Positions 36,366 through 48,300 of a DNA stretch of 64,000 nt are shown in pieces. The notes beneath the pieces are model-generated. The model made no database searches, was not told where the DNA came from, and was given only the letters and a program-made list of their open reading frames with translations. The position numbers and the translations under genes are program-made. Positions within the stretch are counted from its first letter, which is position 1, and each line of letters opens with the position of its first letter. Source of the DNA: Carya illinoinensis. Lineage: Eukaryota > Streptophyta > Magnoliopsida > Fagales > Juglandaceae. The stretch is taken from NCBI RefSeq assembly GCF_018687715.1, contig NC_056766.1, positions 13,208,501 to 13,272,500 on the forward strand. The letters run 5' to 3'.

Positions 36366-36592
36366 TTGCCTGCTGGGGCGTGGCCACTAACACAAGTTTC
36401 CCATCTTATTTTTTTATTCTTTTCTTTTTTTACATTTTTTTAATATTTTTAAAAAATAAAAAAAATATATCAATACACTAAAAATCACTTCCTTAATCAT
36501 TAAGTAAAGAAAAAAAATTAAAAAAAATTAATACATAAGTGGCCAAAATGAGGGGGCAAACTTAGGCGGCATACTGGCATTTTCCTTAAAAC
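36366..36592. mobile_element. Candidate MITE in region F
   Basis: An AT-rich core (36410-36530) is bordered by more GC-rich ends: gcctgctggggcgtggccact on the left and, reading inward on the other strand, tgccgcctaagtttgccccc then ggccactta on the right. The shared GGCCACT suggests imperfect terminal inverted repeats. No clear TSD, so this is tentative. Confidence 0.35.
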
Positions 36593-37404
36593 TATATTTA
36601 TGTAAAGGCCTTCTTTGGAGCCCCTATTTATGCTCCCAAAGTAATAGTTTTATGTATGTGAATGGATGTTATATGCAGTAGTTATTGTCTTTATTTTCCA
36701 TGAAATGAATTGTTGAGGTTTATTCTTGATGCTAAGAAACGATGTTTAAATGATGTAATGAAAGTGTATTTAAATGACACTATGAAATGAATTTTAAATG
36801 AGGCTATAAAATGAATTTTAAATGATGCTATGAAAGATGTTTAAGGGATGCTATGAAATGATATTAAAATGATGATGTTCATGCTTATGCTTTTAAATGA
36901 TGTTTATGAAATGAAATGGAAATTGGATGATATAAGGAATGAATGAAAATGAAATGACTGAAAGGAATGACTAAATGAAAGGAAAGGAAAGGAATAGAAT
37001 GAATGTATGAAAATACGTAATGGCTATGACTAAATGAATGAATGATTGTACCAATAGATTGAGCAAATTGCAATGCCAGGTAAGTAGTGCTGGTAGTGCA
37101 CCTAGTGCTACCCTCTGATTGAATAGGATTTCCAAAGTATGGCCACGGGCGGAATCCGACTCTAAACAACTTCTAAACCCCGATACACGAAGCGTTACAA
37201 TGTGTACCAATCAGAGGAAAAGTGAAAAGATTAGTTTAATGTATGAATCATTTAGCTTTTTATGAAAGAATGTACAAGGTGTGAGAAATGTTTTAATTTA
37301 TGAGAAAAGAAAAGCTTTTTAAAGAAAAATGCCACCTTTTAATGTTTTTAAATGAAATAAATGCTTTACATAGTAAAGTATATAGATGAATGTGGTGGGG
37401 AAAA

Positions 37405-37663
37405 ATGAATACTTTTAAAATATGCCGATTTTGCTTCTTATATCCCACCAAATCCATGGACTTTCTTTGCATATTATTTGGTGGGAAAAAATGGGTATTT
37501 TTCATGAGTTGGTGCTTTAGTGGGAAAAAAAAAACTTAATGTCACCAATTTTAAGTTATGAGTCTCCCACATAACAGTTTGGTGAGAAAAAGTCCTTTCC
37601 CACTAATCTTATACTTTTTCCAACCACGTGCCCTTCCGGCATAAAGCAGTATTTGTTGTAGTG
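37405..37663. mobile_element. Candidate CACTA-element terminus or MITE
   Basis: The sequence ends tttgttgtagtg at 37663, which reads CACTACAACAAA inward on the minus strand, the classic CACTA terminus. The interior carries repeated ggtgggaaaaa-type motifs in both orientations. The opposite terminus was not found, so the left boundary is approximate. Confidence 0.4.
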
Positions 37664-38304
37664 AATTCGATCCAATACATAAATGAAACCTATGTTAGTA
37701 TATTTTTACAGTCTAAAGTAATGCTTATTGAATATATAACTCATTTGGTTTCTATGTATGTACCTCCCCCTCTCAAGAACAAAATGAGAAAGAGGCATCA
37801 GGATAGACATGACCTAAGGGAAGGGTGAGCGAAGCCTAGGCATGTTTACATAATGTATGAAAGAATCTTTTGTAAAATAACTTTTAGTTTAATTTAACGA
37901 TCTCCTCTATAAACTCTTTTTTAATTAATAGAACAACTTTTAATTTTAAACATAGAATCTTTTACATCTTAGGAAGCAAAGGAAAAAGCTTAAAAGGTTC
38001 AGTAATTCTCATCTCATTTTCTAAAATTATTTATAAAGTCTCACTATAAGGACAGCGTTACATCTATATGTTGGATTTCGATTAGACTTGATCATTATCA
38101 CGCATGCTCATAAAACTTGTCCAAAATTTCTGAAACATTTTGAGGACTGATGAAAACTTGAAAATCACTAGTCTATATTGACGAGGAATTTAATGATTTA
38201 CCAAAAACAAATTATCTTATAGTTTATATTGAGAAAGTAATTATTTAACAAATAAATTAACTTTAGTACGAATGTAATGATCCGTATTTAGATTTTGATT
38301 GGCA
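37664..38304. other. AT-rich non-coding sequence
   Basis: No convincing gene or element recognised. Confidence 0.5.
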
Positions 38305-38510
38305 TGGAACGAGAAAATTGAAAACATTAATTATTGAACATACCGCACGTGAAGTTGAAAAGTGAGAGAGAGAGAGAGAGAGAGAGAGATTCCGATGAAT
38401 GGTTGTGAATTGCAAGTCTGTCGTGTATTGACTTTGCGAGCAATTTCTCAGTTTGGAATTATCATGGCACATGGCGTTGAAACTACAGTTCGTAGTGGAA
38501 AATGGTAAAA
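38305..38510. repeat. Duplicated block, copy 1
   Basis: Runs from acgagaaaattg to gttcgtagtggaaaatggta and aligns with 56079-56443. It contains a (GA)n run (~38366-38388). It lacks the 171-bp MITE present in copy 2. Confidence 0.75.
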
Positions 38511-38916
38511 ACTTAAGCCGCCTCTATGGCCACCATGCATAATGTTAGTCAATAAACGTGAATATTGAAATATATCGGTCTCATTCTACATGGTACATTT
38601 AAATATATATCAATGGGTACAAAAAATCCATTCAAACATCTTAAATCATTATTATCACATATTAACTTAGATCATTGTAAATCAACTCAGAACCCATATG
38701 TAGTCAAATCATATTTAGGGCATGTTTTAGTTATGAGATAAAATGACAATTATGTAAATAGTAGTGAAATGATTTATGAATGAATTAATCTATCCATCCC
38801 CCGGTTTTTAAAATGCACGCCGCACTCCTGACGTGGCGAACCCGGTCCGGAGGCAACATCACGGCTTAATCGACTTTTGCATCGGGTGGGACGAAATTCT
38901 CTCAGACTCTCAGACC

Positions 38917-39621
38917 TCACTCTTCCTTCTCACGATCCTCCCTCTTCCCTCTCAGGACTCTCACGACGCCGGAGTGACCAAAACCCTCAGACCCATAAAC
39001 GAAAATTGCCCTCTCACGTACGTCCTCCTCCCTCTGATCCTCCCTTCCGTCACCACCCCCGCTACGATGATGATGATGGTGATGATCGTCGTCGTCCTGG
39101 CCGTGCTTGATATTCATGTACAGCTTCAGGTCTCGCTGTTTTCTCAGCTCAATTTCATCAGCCACCGAGTGGATGTGTTGGAGATACGGCCGAAGGATTC
39201 TGCGCTTGTCCGCCTTTCGGACCTTCAGGACGAAGCTTCTGCAGTCGTTGGGTAGCATCTTGTCAGCGTTGGTCCATGTCAATATGGCGCCAAGAAAGTT
39301 GTCCTCGACGGTTTGGTTGGGGTCGAGGCAGAGAACGATGTCATTAGGCTTCTTGCCGGTGACAAGGTTGGTGAAATCGGAGTCTTCGAGACTAGGCAAG
39401 GAGTTAAGGTAGAGGGAAACTCTTAGATAACGCTGATTCTCTTGCATACCTTCATTGAATTCGGGGACTTTGAGGAACTGGTGAACATGAAAGCAATCTT
39501 CGATCCATCTCCACCATTTCTTCACGACATGAATCAACCCGGTTTTGAATAGAAGCACCTGAATCAACACGAGAAAAAAAACAAGTACGACATCGAGAAA
39601 AATCAGGGTTCGAACACCCAT
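38917..39621 (-). CDS. Truncated, chimeric AAA-ATPase (ASD-type, At2g46620-like) 5' gene fragment
   Basis: A 234-codon ORF starting at 39621. Residues 4-28 form a hydrophobic anchor (FLDVVLVFFLVLIQVLLF). Residues ~28-165 match the AAA-associated N-terminal domain of plant AAA-ATPases: TGLIHVVKKWWRWIEDCFHVHQF, FNEGMQENQ, LPSLEDSDFTNL, RRILRPYLQHI, VADEIE. After a DDDDHHHHHH tract (~176-185) the sequence becomes unrelated (REDQREEDVRE...) and stops before any Walker A motif, so ATPase activity is impossible. A TATA-like element and 5' leader lie upstream (39622-39830), so this is not an obvious processed retrocopy. Possibly transcribed; no evidence of function. Confidence 0.8.
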   Translation of the reverse strand: MGVRTLIFLDVVLVFFLVLIQVLLFKTGLIHVVKKWWRWIEDCFHVHQFLKVPEFNEGMQENQRYLRVSLYLNSLPSLEDSDFTNLVTGKKPNDIVLCLDPNQTVEDNFLGAILTWTNADKMLPNDCRSFVLKVRKADKRRILRPYLQHIHSVADEIELRKQRDLKLYMNIKHGQDDDDHHHHHHRSGGGDGREDQREEDVRERAIFVYGSEGFGHSGVVRVLRGKREDREKEE

Positions 39622-39814
39622 AAAAAAAAATAATTCTCTTTATGGGTCTTTCGAATTTCCCTTTCGATTTTGGGTTGAGAGATCGGAGAGAAAAATATGT
39701 GACGGAGAGGAAGGTGGATGGTAGAGTGTTTTTTTTTAAAGAAAACGCAAGTCTGAAAATTGTGTGCAAGGAAGACGACAAGATAGGGATTAGGGAGTGG
39801 TTTTCAGTTTAATA

Positions 39815-39830
39815 AATATATAAATTGCCT
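39815..39830 (-). promoter_or_regulatory. Putative TATA box of the AAA-ATPase fragment
   Basis: The plus strand reads aataaatatataaatt, giving aatttatatatttatt in gene sense ~195 bp before the ATG. A pyrimidine-rich leader follows. Confidence 0.45.
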
Positions 39831-40131
39831 TAAAATGCCACGTTGGTTGGAGTGAGGGGGTTGCGTGTACAGTGGGTGGTTGTGTAGAAGGACTCTTTGT
39901 GAATAGTAGTGAAACAATTAGATTAAGATATTTTCTTGAATTTTGAGAAACGAGAAAATTTTAAACAAAAATATTTTAAGTTAAGATATTATTAGAATAT
40001 AACTTTTTTAATATTATTTTTATTTTTGAACTTAAAAAAATTCTATTATTTTTTGTATTTTATTTAAAAATTTAGAAAATGTATAATGATCTGTTGATGA
40101 TTAAATGAATTAAAAAGTTAAAGATCTGAAA

Positions 40132-40142
40132 TTGGAAAGTGA
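40132..40142. repeat. Target-site duplication of LINE I (left)
   Basis: ttggaaagtga is repeated at 52153-52163, flanking the whole 12-kb LINE I/G/copia nest. Confidence 0.8.
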
Positions 40143-40397
40143 TTTTTTTTTAGAAAAGGACGGTACTCTAATTTTTATTGATAGTTCTCATTTATAATGG
40201 AGAAATATCATGATTACAACCATTACACCTAGGGTTTACAGGCATAAAAAACATTATTATAATCACTCTAATTATTACACAAAGAGTTGAACTATCGATA
40301 TTAACGATAAATTAATAAAAACCGACAAACATACTTGCTTAAAAACAATCAATATGGTTAAATTAAAGACAACATAAAAGAAAACAAAACCTGTATG
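40143..40397 (-). mobile_element. LINE I 3' part with poly(A) (minus)
   Basis: The run of T at 40143-40151 is the complement of a poly(A) tail. The adjacent AT-rich 3' UTR continues, beyond LINE G, into the RNase H fragment at 51574-52152. Together they form one 5'-truncated minus-strand LINE copy of ~0.8 kb. Confidence 0.7.
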
Positions 40398-40441
40398 AAT
40401 TGGGGATGGTTGGCATGATAAAAGCGCTAGGTTGAGATGAC

Positions 40442-42180
40442 GTGGCGCTAGGTTTTTTTCTCTCAACTTTGAGGACCAGTTTTCTGTTTGGTGTTGGGGG
40501 CGCCGGCCCTATGCCGCCACCGGCAGCCGTTGGGCCGGTGGGGGAAGCGATCCTGAGGCAATCTGGAATGCGTGAGACGGTTTCAGACAGAAAGGCTAGT
40601 TTGGAGCCAACACGACGCCGGTTTGTGAAAGTATTGGGGGCTAATCCTCAACTGTTGCCCAGCGTTAACATCCTGCATAGAGAGCCGAAATTCCTAGATG
40701 GAGAGATGTATTTCGTGTTCTCAAAGGTAGAGGTACAGAGCTTAGCAGAGCCATTTTGATTTTATGTAGTCTTGAAGTTCCTTCAGAGAAGACTGTCGTC
40801 AGACCAAATTAGAGGTTTTATACAGCATCGTTGGGGTTTGAAAGCTATGCCAGTTATTGGGTAGTTAAGGAACCCACGTAATGTCCTTGTTCGGCTGGTG
40901 ATGGAGGATGATTTTAATTCAGTGATGGTTGGAGGTAACTCTGAAGTGCTGGGGGTTTCGTACAGGGTTTTCCATTGGTCTCCCGATTTCATTAAAGAAG
41001 AAGATTCGCCATGGGTTCCGGTGTGGCTGTCTCTACCTGGGCTTCCACCTAATTTTTTTCAGGAGTCTATCTTACGGAGCATTGGTGATGGTATTGGAAA
41101 ATTTTTGAAGAGGGATAATGCAACGACCTGTGTAACACGTCCTGAAGCAGGTCGTATATGCGTGGAGATTAATGTTGCTGGGTCATTAAGGAAATCGTTC
41201 TGGTTGGGTGCAGCCCATGGAGAGTCTAGTCATTTTCAAGAAATCGTTTATGAGTCGGTTCCTAGCTATTGTTGTTCCTGTCATAAACAGGGACATACAG
41301 AGGAGAGGTATAACTGGAGCCGAGTGAGCAAGAGAAAGAAGGCTGCTCAGGAAGGAGGAGGTCAATCTAATTCTGGAAAGGCTGCTTAGAAGGAAGTCGT
41401 CTCTAAGGATAGAAAACTTGTGTAGAATTTGGTGCAGGTTGAGAAAGGTGAGAGTTTGAAATCAAGAAGACAAGTGATTCTGGATAGAATTATAAAACGT
41501 CAAATGGAGAAGATTGGAGCTAAAGTCCCTACCATTTTTATCTCTCTGCTAGAGTAGGATATGATTGTTGTGAAGAAAAATGTCAGGAGTCACAGTAGAC
41601 GGAACCGGTTCTGGTTTCAGAAAAGCAGGGGATTTGTTGTGCGACACTTCAGCCAGTTACTATTTTGTGTGGGATGCAGGAATTGCTTCCAGAATCGATG
41701 AAGACGCAGCAGCTGGAGACTGGGTGTGCTGTAGAGAATCAGGCTGATGGGAGTCCAGATGGAAGTATTTGGGAAAACGCTTTGGAGACGGATGGAGTAT
41801 TGGGGATTGTGCTGCTGATTCACCCATCGAATAATAGTCCAACGAAATGGAGTGATATGGAGGATGAAAACTCTTCAAAATTAGAATCAGAGGCACTGTA
41901 CAGCTCAAATAATTCTGCGCCGAGAAGTATATTGAGGATGATAGATGAATCCTTAGAGTTTGAACTTTGGGGCATGGCTAGAGATAGTGATTTTCTGTAT
42001 TCGGAAAGTTTGGAAACAGGTGAATTTGACTGAGCGGGTTCGGAAGGAGGTCAAGATGAAGAATTAAATGAACTGGCTATCAAGGTGTTTGATTCCGATC
42101 CAGATATGCATGTTCCTCTAAAAAAGGTAAAGGGGTTGAGAAAAGAGAAATTAGTTGTTGCTCTGGAATGACGTACACGT
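40442..42180 (+). pseudogene. LINE G ORF1
   Basis: The first ATG of the element opens 40442-40759. A stop and frame changes follow. Frame 40898-41389 carries the DUF4283-like region (VWLSLPGLPPNFFQESILRSIGDGIGKFL) and a zinc knuckle remnant CCSCHKQGHTEERY whose final cysteine position is tyrosine. Further fragments (41665-42033) form the C-terminal region. It would bind element RNA if intact. Confidence 0.8.
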
Positions 42181-42214
42181 TCTAAAAAATTTCTTTAATT
42201 CTTTTATGTCTATT

Positions 42215-43225
42215 TGGATTTAGAATATTAGGGGCATTATTTCGTCGAAGTTTAGACTTCAGCATATTTTAAATAAAAGCCGGCCATTGGTGGTGGCTAT
42301 TTTAGAGCCTTTTTCGAGTGAAAATAAATGTAGTTGGTGGGCGAGATGGATGGGTTTCCCCTCATGTGTGAATAATGCTGAAATGGGGGGGAAGATATGG
42401 TTGTTTTGGGCGGCTGAGGTGGATTTTCAGATGACTGCTTGTTCAGATCAAGCTATTTCTGGTTGGTTTGTGTTTGGTTCAAGGCGTGTTTTCTCTTCGT
42501 TCGTGTATGCTAGTTGTTTTCGGGAAAAAAGATTGGAGTTATGGGATTATCTTAGGCTACAAGACCTTCAGGGGCAACCTTGGTTCATTGGGGGTGATTT
42601 TAATATTATTCGAGTGGATAGTGAAAAGATTGGGGGTCTTTTCAAGGCTCCTTGGGCTAAAGCTGACTTTAATGATTGGATTAATGATTGTGCTTTAATA
42701 GAGTCTCCTTCTTGCAGCAACAAACTATCTTGGTGTAATGGTCGGAATGGAGGGTGGCATATTTGGGCTCGTTTGGATCGTATTTTTGTCAACATGCAGT
42801 TTATTACTTTGTTTGAGGGGTCGACTTACAGTTATCTTCCTCGGTCATCCTCGGATCATTCGCCTATGTTGTTTCTTTTGTTTAAGAAGAATATTAATAT
42901 TGTGAAGCCTTTTAGATTTTTACGTATGTGGGGATCTCATGAAGGGTTTCTATCTTTGGTGGCGCAGAGTTGGGGGGAAAATGTGGAGGGATGTGCTATG
43001 GTGAGGATTAGTAGAAAATTGAAAAGGTTGAAGTATGAGCTGGAAAAATGGAATAGAGAAATCTTTGGTCGAGTTGAGGTGGAGATTAATAAAATCGAAA
43101 ATCATATTCTGTGCTCTGAGGAAGATCTTGTAAGAAATTTTTCAGTGCAGGTGGAAGAAGAGATGCTACAAGTAAAAAAGGCTCATTTGCAATGGGTTAA
43201 TCGGGAGGAGATGTTAGCTTGTTAA
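42215..43225 (+). pseudogene. LINE G ORF2 endonuclease
   Basis: An EEP-fold domain with IRGIISSKF (~42225), FVYASC (42500), WFIGGDFNIIR (42583-42615), NKLSWCNGR, ARLDRIFVN and SSSDHSPML (42850-42880). Catalytic-type motifs GDFN and SDHSP are present in one open frame from 42287 to a stop at 43223. The frame resumes after that stop with KSHIKWLADGDSNSKFSHA. The enzyme would nick target DNA. Confidence 0.9.
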
Positions 43226-44763
43226 AAATCTCACATCAAGTGGCTGGCTGACGGGGATTCCAATTCTAAGTTTTCTCATGCTACGATGAGGGTGAAGAAA
43301 AAAAATAAAATTGTTGATAAAATGGTGTTGGAGGATGGAAGATTACTGGAGTCGGCTGAAGCAGTGCATTTGGAGGCTGTCCAGCTTTATCAGTGGCTCT
43401 TCATGGGATCTAATGTATGTTTTCAGGAGCAGGAATTGGCTTTGTTATCCGCTGTTGTGACCGATGGGGAGAATGAGGCCTTGTGTAGGGTCCCGTCGGA
43501 AGAGGAAGTTTATAGTGCTCTTCGGTCTATTCCTATGGACAGTAGTCCGGGACCGGATGGTTTTTCAGCTGCATTTTTTTCTTTGGCTTGGGATATTGTG
43601 AAAGTTGATCTTGTAGATATGGCAAAGGAAGTCTTTGAAGGTAACCCTTTTTCTAAGTTTTTTGGTGCGACAAATTTGGTGCTGATCCCTAAGGTGGAAG
43701 AACCTGTGGGCTTTGGTTAGTTTCGGCCTATCAGTTTGTGTTCGGTGGTTTACAAAATCATGACAAAAATTATGGCTTCACATCTGGCGCCTATTCTTGA
43801 TAAAATTATTTCTAAGGAACAGGTAGCATTCATCCCAAGTCGGAGTATTTTTGATAATATGGCCTTGGCACAAGAATTAGCTCAAGGGATGAATAGGAAG
43901 GTGAGAGGAGGTACTGTAATGTTAAAGCTAGATACGGCAAAGGCTTATGATCATGTGAATTGGAAATTCCTTCTTGAGGTTTTACGTAGATTGGGATTCT
44001 CGCATAAGTGGAGGAATGTAGTTTTTAATACTATTTCCTCTCCTTTTTATTCTATTATGTTGAATTGCTATTCAAAGGGTTTTTTCCAGGCATGAAGGGG
44101 AGTACAGCAAGGGAATCCTCTCTCACCATATTTGTTTATTTTGTAGCAGGAGCTCTTGTCGCGCATGTTGCATCAGAAGTTCAGTCTTGGGCTTGTTAAG
44201 CCTTATCATCCAGGGGGAGGCACTCTTATCTCCCATTTACTATATGCGGATGATGTTTTAATTTTTACCAATGGTGGAAGATTATCTTTAAGAAGGATCA
44301 TGGCAACTCTTCATCGCTACAAGAGGATATTTGGACAATTAATGAGTCCAAGTAAGTCTACCATTTTCTTTCCTCCTCACATGTCTTTGGCTAGAAGATA
44401 TGACCTCAAAGAAATTTCCAGTTTTGAAGAGGGATCTTTGCCGTGTGTATATTTGAGAGTTCCGTTATATTTGGGAAGGCTGAAAATATCTTTATTTGAT
44501 TGTATCTTGGCTAGAATTCAGAAAAAACTTGCTGGGTGGAAGAGTAAGATGTTATCATTTGGTGGTAAGATTTTGCTTTTACGGCATGTTTTAAATAGCA
44601 TGCCTATTCATATTTTGTCAGTAGTAAAAGTGCCCAAGGCAGTTTTTGGGATGATTAACAAGATTTTTTCAGATTTCCTTTGGGGATCCTCGCTGGCAAA
44701 TAAGAAACGTAAATGGGTAGCGTGGTATAAGATTTGTAAACCGGTGGAAGAGGGTGGTCTTTG
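43226..44763 (+). pseudogene. LINE G ORF2 reverse transcriptase, 5' part
   Basis: RT motifs in order: SSPGPDGFSAAFF (~43540), FRPISLCSVVYKI (43723-43760), SRSIFDNMALAQEL, KLDTAKAYDHVNW (motif A, ~43925), RGVQQGNPLSPYLF (~44100) and LLYADDVLIF (~44238-44267). The catalytic YADD is intact. Stops at 43718-43720, 44093-44095 and near 44143 interrupt it. The thumb region breaks off at EEGGLC, where copia H is inserted. Confidence 0.9.
44757..44761. repeat. Target-site duplication of copia H (left)
   Basis: gtctt is repeated at 49844-49848. Confidence 0.95.
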
Positions 44764-44790
44764 TTGAGTAATGTGGAGTCTGGTTCACAC

Positions 44791-45014
44791 CGCTCGAGCG
44801 GAGTCATTGGCCGCTTGAGCGAAGTCAGGCAGAGTCGAACGCTCGATGTTGGCTCGACAGTGAGCTCGAGCAGGAGGAGTTCGCTCGAGCGGAGGCATTG
44901 GCCGCTCGAGCGAAATCAGGCAGAGTCGAACGCTCGACGTCAGCTCGACAGTGGGCTCGAGCGGGATGCGGAAGGGAAGTTCGCTCGACGCGCACTCGAC
45001 ACGCCGCTCGAGCG
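44791..45014 (+). promoter_or_regulatory. CTCGAG palindrome module in U3 of copia H (5' LTR)
   Basis: 224 bp starting and ending with CGCTCGAGCG and holding six CTCGAG sites. Two half-repeats share the order palindrome, ~GGAGNCATTGGC, palindrome, CAGGCAGAGTCGAACGCTCGA, GCTCGACAG, CTCGAGC. It aligns with the modules in gypsy elements C and M. Confidence 0.85.
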
Positions 45015-45046
45015 AACATACAATTTAGGGATTCCGCCGTTTGAAC

Positions 45047-45053
45047 TATAAAT
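45047..45053 (+). promoter_or_regulatory. Putative TATA box of copia H LTR
   Basis: tataaat follows the module by ~33 bp. Transcription would start in the next few tens of bases (inference). Confidence 0.65.
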
Positions 45054-45169
45054 CTGATTTTTGCCTCTTAAGTCTGTAACAGAGCAGCTACGAAAACACT
45101 GTGGATGAACAGTGTTGTGACCCATCTTGTAGTGTGATTCCTCAATAATAAAAATCCTCTGCAGCTCCC

Positions 45170-45199
45170 GTGGACGTAGGCAATTTGCCGAACCACGTA
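45170..45199 (+). promoter_or_regulatory. Conserved R/U5 hairpin block
   Basis: gtggacgtaggcaa ttgccgaaccacgta can pair as GTGG/CCAC and GGCAA/TTGCC. The same block is kept in the H 3' LTR (~49729-49758) and in H' (~56994-57023). It resembles a block I associate with plant copia LTRs. Confidence 0.55.
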
Positions 45200-45284
45200 C
45201 ATCCTGTGTCGTGTGTGATTGCGTGTGTGATCGTTTTCTCATTCGGTGTTATATTTCAATTCATTGTCATCGTTTTTCACAACA

Positions 45285-45300
45285 ATTGGTATCAAGAGCC
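45285..45300 (+). other. Primer-binding site of copia H
   Basis: attggtatcaagagcc directly follows the LTR. It resembles the initiator Met-tRNA complement TGGTATCAGAGCC with one extra A. Confidence 0.85.
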
Positions 45301-45324
45301 AAGGTTCGGGTCTGAGGAGAAACG

Positions 45325-48300
45325 ATGGCCGGAGATGAATTGAAGGTATCGGGGATCGAGAAGTTTGATGGCACGGATTTTGGATACTGGAGGATGCAGA
45401 TAGAGGACTACCTCTATGGGAAGAAACTCCATCTTCCACTATTGGGGCAGCAACCGGAAAAGATGGATGATGCTAGTTGGAATCTGTTGGATCGACAGGT
45501 TCTGGGGGTTATTCGATTAACCCTGTCGAGATCCGTTGCACACAACGTCATCAAGGAGAAGACGACGGCGGATCTCATGGCGGCTTTGTCAGGTATGTAT
45601 GAAAAGCCGTCAGCGAATAACAAGGTACATCTGATGAAAAAGTTATTCAATTTGAAAATGGCAGATAGTACGTCTGTTGCACAACATCTGAATGATTTTA
45701 ATACTATCACAAATCAATTGTCGTCTGTTGAAATTGAATTTGATGATGAGATACGTGCACTGATACTATTGGCTTCATTGCCAAATAGTTGGGAAGCCAT
45801 GAGAATGGCTGTTAGTAATTCTGCTGGTAAAAATAAATTGAAGTATGATGATATTCGTGATTTGATTTTGGCTGAGGAGGTGCGCAGGAAAGATTCAAGC
45901 GAGACCTCGGGTTTGAGTTCAGCCCTGAATGTTGAATCTCGAGGGAGATCACATGACAGGAATTCAAACAGAGGAAGATCAAAATCAAAGTATAGGGGCA
46001 AGAGCAAGTCGAGGCCTGGTCAGCAGGCAACTTGCTGGAATTGTGGCAAAGCTGGCCACATAAAGAAAAACTGCAAAAACCCCAAGAAGACGGAGAATGA
46101 TAGTGCTAATGTGGTAACTGAAGAAGTACAGGATGCACTATTGCTTGCAGTTCATAGTCCAGTTGATGACTGGATACTGGATTCAGGGGCTTCCTTCCAT
46201 ACATCTTCCCACCGGGAACTAATGAGGAATTATGTTGCAGGTGATTTTGGAAAGGTATATTTGGCTGATGGTGAGGCTTTGAACGTAGTGGGGATGGGAG
46301 ACATTGACATTGCACTCCCTGGCAAGAACAAATGGACTTTGCAAAAGGTCAGGCACATTCCTGAGTTGAAGAAGAACCTCATTTCTGTTGGGCAGCTTGA
46401 TGAGTGTGGTCATTCAGTGGTGTTCTCAGATAGCACCTGGAAGGTCACAAAAGGGGCATTGGTACTAGCTCGGGGTAAGAAAACTGGTACACTTTATATG
46501 ACTACTGGTTTAATTGACACTATTGCTACTACCGTTGCAGAGAGCACAGCAGATTTGTGGCATTGTAGGCTTGGCCATATGAGTCAGAAGGGCATGACGG
46601 AACTTCTGTCTGGAGGCAAGCTACCAAAACTGAAGACAGTTGATCTCGGTATGTGTGAGAGTTGTGTTATGGGGAAGCAAAAGAAGGTCAGCTTCTTGAA
46701 AAGTGGTAGGACGCCAAAGACAGGAAGACTTGATCTTGTGCACACAGATGTGTGGGGTCCTTCTCCAGTTGCATCTCTTGGAGGTTCTCGCTACTATGTT
46801 ACGTTCATTGATGACCATAGTAGAAAGGTATGGATTTATTTTTTGAAACATAAATCTGAAGTATTTAATGTTTTCAAAATTTGGAAAGCCATGGTTGAGA
46901 CAGAGACAGGCTTGAAACTGAAGTGTTTGAGATCTGACAATGGTGGTGAGTATGTTGATGGCGGGTTCAAGGAGTACTGTGCAGCTCAGGGTATCAGAAT
47001 GGAGAAGACCATTCCTGGGACACCACAGCAAAATGGAGTTGCTGAGCGTATGAACAGGACCATTAATGAGCGTGCTAGAAGCATGAGGTTGCACGCTGGA
47101 CTACCACCCACTTTCTGGGCAGATGCAGTCAGTACTGCCGGTTATTTGATAAACAGAGGGCCATCAGTTCCATTGGATTGTGGATTGCCTGAGGAGGTTT
47201 GGAGCGGGAAAGAGGTTAAGTTTTCTCACCTTAAAACCTTTGGTTGTCTTTCTTATGTGCTTGTTGATTCTGATGCTCGCAGTAAGCTTGAGGCTAAGTC
47301 AAAGAAATGCTATTTCATTGGCTATGGAGACGAGGCATTTGGCTATCGTTTCTGGGATGATCAGGGTCGGAAAATCATAAGAAGCAGGAATGTGATTTTC
47401 AATGAGAAAATGATGTACAAGGATAAGTCGAGTACAGTTCCTGCAGTAGCTCCTCAGGAGTCCGAGTTTGTAGGATTGGATGACCTGCCAGAGGTCACAG
47501 TGCAGTGTAGAGATGAGAGTGACGGGGAGAGTGGGTCTAGTACACCCATTCCTATTATTCTGCAGGCAGTTTCAGAACCGTCTACTCCTACAGTTGCAGT
47601 TCGCAGGTCAGTTAGGACTATACGTCCCCCACAGCGCTTCTCACCTACTTTGAATTACATTCTGTTGACAGATGGTGGAGAACCGCAGAGTTATGAAGAA
47701 ACCTTGCAAGATGAGAATTCTAGCAAGTGGGAGCTGGCCATGAAAGACGAGATGGATTCCTTGCTAGGGAATCAGACATGGGAGTTGACAGAACTTCCAT
47801 CAGGGAAGAAGGCATTACACAACAAGTGGGTGTACCGGGTGAAAACTGAGCATGATGGCAGTAAGAGGTACAAGGCTAGACTTGTTGTAAAAGGCTTTCA
47901 GCAGAAGCAGGGTATTGACTACTCTGAGATCTTTTCTCCTGTGGTAAAGATCACAACTATCAGGATGGTACTGGCTATGGTTGCCACTGAAGATCTATTT
48001 CTTGAGCAGTTAGATGTGAAAACAGCTTTTCTTCATGGAGACCTTGAAGAAGACATCTACATGCACCAGCCTGAGGGGTTTGTGGTACAGGGAAAGGAAG
48101 GTTCAGTTTGCAGGCTGAAGAAGAGCTTGTATGGCCTGAAGCAAGCTCCTAGACAGTGGTACAAGAAATTTGACAACTTTATGCACAGTGCAGGGTATAT
48201 TAGATGTCAGGCAGATCACTGTTGCTATGTCAGGCATTTTGACAATTCTTATATTATTTTGCTGTTGTATGTGGATGACATGCTTATTGCAGGGGCTAGT

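Larger units (their letters stand above)
34006..37400 (+). repeat. Region F: degenerate LTR-like sequence related to D
   Basis: E interrupts this region. It shows a (CT)n leader and CCACC-rich tract (34270-34920), a GT-rich stretch (35000-35640), then segments homologous to the complement of D: attgcaatgccaggtaagta to tagtgctaccc at 37068-37115 matches the complement of 21690-21640, and gaaaaatgccacctttt near 37324-37340 matches 21415-21390. Ends could not be identified. No protein domain. Confidence 0.6.
44762..45284 (+). repeat. Copia H 5' LTR
   Basis: TGTTGAGTAATG ... TCACAACA. In order it contains the palindrome module (44791-45014), the ttccgccgtttg element, the TATA box, an AATAAAAA polyadenylation-like signal near 45147 and a hairpin-forming GTGGACGTAGGC block in R/U5. 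Confidence 0.95.

Noticed and set aside
38917..39255. Plus-strand ORF 38833-39255 as a gene
   Set aside because: It overlaps the AAA-ATPase fragment on the other strand, which has clear family motifs; the plus frame has none.
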